A DNA stretch of 64,000 nt from Yoonia sp. R2331 (GTDB lineage Bacteria; Pseudomonadota; Alphaproteobacteria; Rhodobacterales; Rhodobacteraceae). The DNA lies in assembly GCF_041103235.1 (NCBI RefSeq), contig NZ_JBGCUN010000003.1, forward strand, positions 186,001 through 250,000, read 5' to 3'. Of this stretch, positions 61,193 through 64,000 are shown in pieces. The position numbers and the translations under genes are program-made. The notes below the pieces were generated by a model. It was given only the letters and a program-made list of their open reading frames with translations. It was not told where the DNA came from and did no database searches. The first letter of the stretch is position 1. Each line of letters begins with the position of its first letter.

Positions 61193-62188
61193 CTAGTACG
61201 GCCCGCGAATATGCGGCGCGACGTTGGCGTCATAGTAGTCACGCAACGCCGCCGTATAGGCCGGATCAAGAGGGGCAAGCGCAGACACCGCCGCATTCCG
61301 CTGAATTTGCGCAGGATGTGACGCCCCCGGAATAATCGTGCTGACGGCCCGATGATCCAGAATCCAGCGGTTCGCCACCTCCGCCATGGTCAGGCCCTGC
61401 GGAAGATCGCCCTTCAGACCATCAACAAGTTCCACAGCCTTTTCAAACGGGATGCCCGCAAATGTCTCTCCGACGTTAAAGGCTGCGCCATCGCGATTGT
61501 AGTTGCGGTGATCGTTCTCCGGGAACGTCGTGTCCTTGGTGAATTTGCCTGACAGAACCCCACTTGCCAGCGGCAGCCGCGCGATAATGCCCACACCCTT
61601 TGCCTCGGCCTGCGGTAGCAGCTCTTGCACCAGCCGTTGACGAAAGGCATTGAAGATCACTTGAAGCGACAACAGCCCGTCCTGCTGAATGGCAATCAGG
61701 CCCTCTTCGATGGTTTCAACACTTGCCCCAAAGTGTGCAACCAGGCCTTCAGATTGAAGGTCTCGCAACCAATCAAACACATCGCCTTGCCGCAGGACAT
61801 CCGTCGGAATGCAATGCAATTGCACCAGATCAAGCTTGCTAAGGCCAAGGCGTTCAAGCGAGCTTTCCACCCCTTCGCGCATCGCGTCCTTGGTGTATCC
61901 ATCAGGAAAAACGCCACCGCCCCTGCCAAACTTGGTGGCCACTTTCGGGCGGTCGGGATCTGGCAGATTGCGCAGGAACTGCCCCAAGGCCCGCTCACTT
62001 TGACCGCCGCCATAGACGTCCGCAGTATCAAAGAACGTCACACCCGCGGCATGTGCAGCCTGCAGGATCTCCTGGCTCGTGGCGTCCGACGTGTCGCCCC
62101 AATCCCCACCGATCTGCCAGCACCCAAGGCCGACTTCACTCACGTCAAAGCCTTCGCCCCCCAGTTTGCGTGTCTTGATCTGTGTCAT
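61193..62188 (-). CDS. Aldo/keto reductase
   Basis: 331 residues from ATG 62188, preceded by GAGAGAG; the frame is open to 62329 without support. Catalytic tetrad Asp54, Tyr59 (FDTADVYG), Lys86 (ATKFGR) and His125 (QLHC). LGLGCWQIGG-type start (VGLGCWQIGG) and the C-terminal TIIPGASHPAQIQRN NADPH block are typical. Likely reduces a sugar or aldehyde; it follows the sugar ABC transporter ATPase on the same strand after 184 bp, suggesting a role with the imported sugar. Confidence 0.93.
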   Translation of the reverse strand: MTQIKTRKLGGEGFDVSEVGLGCWQIGGDWGDTSDATSQEILQAAHAAGVTFFDTADVYGGGQSERALGQFLRNLPDPDRPKVATKFGRGGGVFPDGYTKDAMREGVESSLERLGLSKLDLVQLHCIPTDVLRQGDVFDWLRDLQSEGLVAHFGASVETIEEGLIAIQQDGLLSLQVIFNAFRQRLVQELLPQAEAKGVGIIARLPLASGVLSGKFTKDTTFPENDHRNYNRDGAAFNVGETFAGIPFEKAVELVDGLKGDLPQGLTMAEVANRWILDHRAVSTIIPGASHPAQIQRNAAVSALAPLDPAYTAALRDYYDANVAPHIRGPY

Positions 62189-62372
62189 TTGCACTCTCTC
62201 TTTCGTCTCGTTTGTCGCATTTGCATTACTTGGATCAGCCTTGATCCGGGCGACCTCGCTTTGCGTCAGCAGACACCACCTTTTGCGGATGCTCAAAGAC
62301 GAGGGGCAGCGCGGCCGCGTTGGGCGCATTCAGTGCGCTCACATTGGCAGAAGTCCAGCACGAAAAGACGGT

Positions 62373-63362
62373 TCAATGCGAGCTTTGAAACCAATGCTCT
62401 TTTTCTTGCTGTGGCGTCGCCCAAAGCTCTTGGCCAATCGCAAAGCGCAAGCCTCCGTCACAGACAATCGTCACAGTCCCCAATCCGGGCACATCCAGAT
62501 GCAGGATGGTATTGGCGCCCAGACGCTCGATATGGCGGATCGTGCCTTGCCACTTCCCGTCCGTGGTCGAGACATCAATATGCTCAGGCCGGATGCCGTA
62601 TGTCTTCCCCGGTCCGCCAAGCGTTTCATGCCCCTCAAACAGGTTCATCTGCGGTGAGCCGATGAAGCCTGCGACAAATGGCGTCGCGGGGGATTCGTAT
62701 AGATCCATCGGGCTTCCGACCTGCTCGATCTTTCCGTCTTTCAGGATGACGATCTTGTCGGCCATTGTCATCGCTTCAACCTGATCGTGGGTGACGTAGA
62801 CCATTGTGGATTTGAGGCGGGCATGCAGGTCCGTCAGCTCAAGCCGCATGTTGGCTCGCAGGGCCGCGTCCAGATTGGACAGCGGTTCGTCAAATAGAAA
62901 CACCTTGGGATTGCGCACAATCGCCCTGCCGATGGCCACGCGCTGGCGCTGCCCGCCAGACAAGGCCTTCGGCTTTCGATCCAGATAATCCTCGAGCTGC
63001 AGAATACGGGCTGTTTCCTCAACACGCGCCTTTATCTCTGACTTCGGGGTCCGGTTCAGGCTCAGGCCAAACCCGATGTTTTCCCGCACCGACATATGCG
63101 GATAAAGCGCGTAAGACTGGAACACCATCGCAATGCCGCGTTCCGACGGTTCGGCATCGGTAACGTCTTTTCCGCCAATCTCGACCTGACCGCTGGTGCA
63201 GTCCTCCAACCCCGCAATCATCCGCAAAAGCGTCGATTTTCCGCAGCCCGAAGGGCCAACAAACACGACGAATTCACCCTCCGAGACCTCAAGGTCGACC
63301 CCCTTGATAACCTCGACCGCGCCATAGGATTTGGTCACGTTTTGAAGTGTAAGACCCGACAT
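62373..63362 (-). CDS. Sugar ABC transporter ATPase (UgpC/MalK-type)
   Basis: 329 residues. Walker [22 protein letters not shown], signature [15 protein letters not shown], Walker [13 protein letters not shown]-loop THDQVEAMT. The C-terminal MalK-like TOBE region includes [12 protein letters not shown] and GIRPEHI. This type powers several carbohydrate importers. Begins 7 bp after the permease gene. It is shorter than the usual 350-370 residues, with a reduced C-terminal domain. Confidence 0.94.
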   Translation of the reverse strand: MSGLTLQNVTKSYGAVEVIKGVDLEVSEGEFVVFVGPSGCGKSTLLRMIAGLEDCTSGQVEIGGKDVTDAEPSERGIAMVFQSYALYPHMSVRENIGFGLSLNRTPKSEIKARVEETARILQLEDYLDRKPKALSGGQRQRVAIGRAIVRNPKVFLFDEPLSNLDAALRANMRLELTDLHARLKSTMVYVTHDQVEAMTMADKIVILKDGKIEQVGSPMDLYESPATPFVAGFIGSPQMNLFEGHETLGGPGKTYGIRPEHIDVSTTDGKWQGTIRHIERLGANTILHLDVPGLGTVTIVCDGGLRFAIGQELWATPQQEKEHWFQSSH

Positions 63363-63369
63363 CGCGTCC

Positions 63370-64000
63370 CTAACCTTTCACTGCGCCGGCGGTCATGCCT
63401 TCGACGATTTGCTTGTTGAAGAAGATGAACACGATCAGCGGTGGGATCGTCACCAAAAGGATGTTCATGAACAGTAGGTGGTATTGCGTCGCGAACTGGC
63501 TCTGGAAATTGTAAAGCGTCAGCTGCACGGTGACGTTGTCCTTGCCCGGCAGGTAGTACAGCGGGTTTGTGAAATCGTTGAAAATGGCAATCGACTGCAC
63601 CACGATATTGGTCACGGTCACCGGTTTCAGCAGCGGCAAGATCACCTTGAAGAACAGTTGCAGCGGCGATGCGCCATCAATCCGTGCGGCTTCGTCCAGA
63701 TCACGCGGGACCGTCGCAACAAACGCCCGGTACAGCAGGATCGAAAAGGACAGATTATAGGCGATCTCGATCAGGATCATGCCGTGAATAGTCTTGAACA
63801 GCCCGATCTGTTGCAGCAGCCAAATGGTGGGAACCACAGCCGGGGGCATCATCAGCCCGGCAAGGACGGCAAAATTGACCCATTTGTTCCACTTGCCCGG
63901 TCGTCGCTGCAGGACATAGCCGACCATCGCGGAAAAGATCACCAACCCCGTCACCGCACCCACGGTGATGACCGTCGAATTGAAATAGGCCAACAACAAC
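63370..64000 (-). CDS. Carbohydrate ABC transporter permease (MalG-type), partial
   Basis: The 3' part of a permease gene; the 5' end lies beyond the right edge. The visible 209 or more residues hold about five helices; the EAA loop [25 protein letters not shown] is complete (in part quoted), followed by [20 protein letters not shown] and a terminus MTAGAVKG, typical of MalG/UgpE-type permeases. Stops 7 bp before the ATPase gene, so they are one operon with the substrate-binding and first permease genes expected outside the window. Confidence 0.93.
   Translation of the reverse strand, partial: LLLAYFNSTVITVGAVTGLVIFSAMVGYVLQRRPGKWNKWVNFAVLAGLMMPPAVVPTIWLLQQIGLFKTIHGMILIEIAYNLSFSILLYRAFVATVPRDLDEAARIDGASPLQLFFKVILPLLKPVTVTNIVVQSIAIFNDFTNPLYYLPGKDNVTVQLTLYNFQSQFATQYHLLFMNILLVTIPPLIVFIFFNKQIVEGMTAGAVKG

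Overview
The window looks like a chromosomal segment of a marine alphaproteobacterium of the Rhodobacteraceae (Roseobacter group). This is inferred from gene content and order: dapB/rbfA/truB, rsmB beside an SDHAF4-type gene, leuS-lptE-holA following a DUF3576 lipoprotein, a DUF3035 lipoprotein beside an M16 peptidase, a VPLPA-CTERM protein, tandem DUF2125-like proteins, a Rhodobacter-type porin, high GC and frequent 1-4 bp stop/start overlaps. No rRNA, tRNA, CRISPR array, insertion sequence or prophage was recognised. The species cannot be named from the sequence alone.

Layout. 1-9.5 kb, mostly minus strand: rsmB, a heparinase II/III-like protein, purH, lspA, a metallophosphoesterase and a DUF3035 lipoprotein. 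An ECF sigma factor with an NTF2-like partner follows, then an M16 peptidase cut by the left edge. 9.5-18.2 kb: SDHAF4-type gene, GNAT acetyltransferase, dapB, rbfA, a phosphodiester glycosidase-like protein, three unknown genes that look inserted, truB, DUF1643, a fluoroacetate-dehalogenase-like hydrolase, an RTX-repeat protein and rpsO. 18.2-26.1 kb: rpsO and pnp are separated by a VPLPA-CTERM beta-propeller protein, an MFS transporter, an aquaporin and a TetR-controlled operon of three membrane proteins, two of them tandem duplicates. 26.1-32.8 kb: flavodoxin/HxlR divergent pair, L,D-transpeptidase, orphan DnaB-like ATPase, 1-Cys peroxiredoxin, aldehyde dehydrogenase, RluA-type pseudouridine synthase and a YggS-type PLP protein. 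32.9-38.9 kb: porin, DUF3576 lipoprotein, leuS, lptE, holA. 39-45.2 kb, minus strand: two near-identical 65-residue secreted proteins, yjbF and yjbH, a BaiN/HI0933-type flavoprotein and a MscS channel. 45.2-55.7 kb: DUF1992, MFS, enoyl-CoA hydratase/SDR pair, two tandem DUF2125-like secreted proteins, a P-loop NTPase, a DMP19-like protein, TldD/PmbA and an inositol-monophosphatase-family enzyme. 55.7-61.1 kb: class III aminotransferase divergent from a four-gene polyamine-type ABC transporter. 61.2-64 kb: aldo/keto reductase and part of a sugar ABC transporter, cut by the right edge.

How genes work together. Most of the window is housekeeping: translation and RNA (rsmB, rbfA, truB, rpsO, pnp, leuS), envelope (lspA, lptE, porin, L,D-transpeptidase, yjbFH), replication (holA) and purine/lysine synthesis (purH, dapB). 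The most promising undescribed unit is the TetR operon at 21.8-23.8 kb. It has two visible operator copies over a candidate promoter and encodes three small, histidine-containing membrane proteins. Other candidates are the yjbHF locus with two duplicated mini-proteins, the tandem DUF2125-like proteins, the unknown genes between rbfA and truB, and the rsmB/SDHAF4 divergent start region, which has no room for ordinary leaders.
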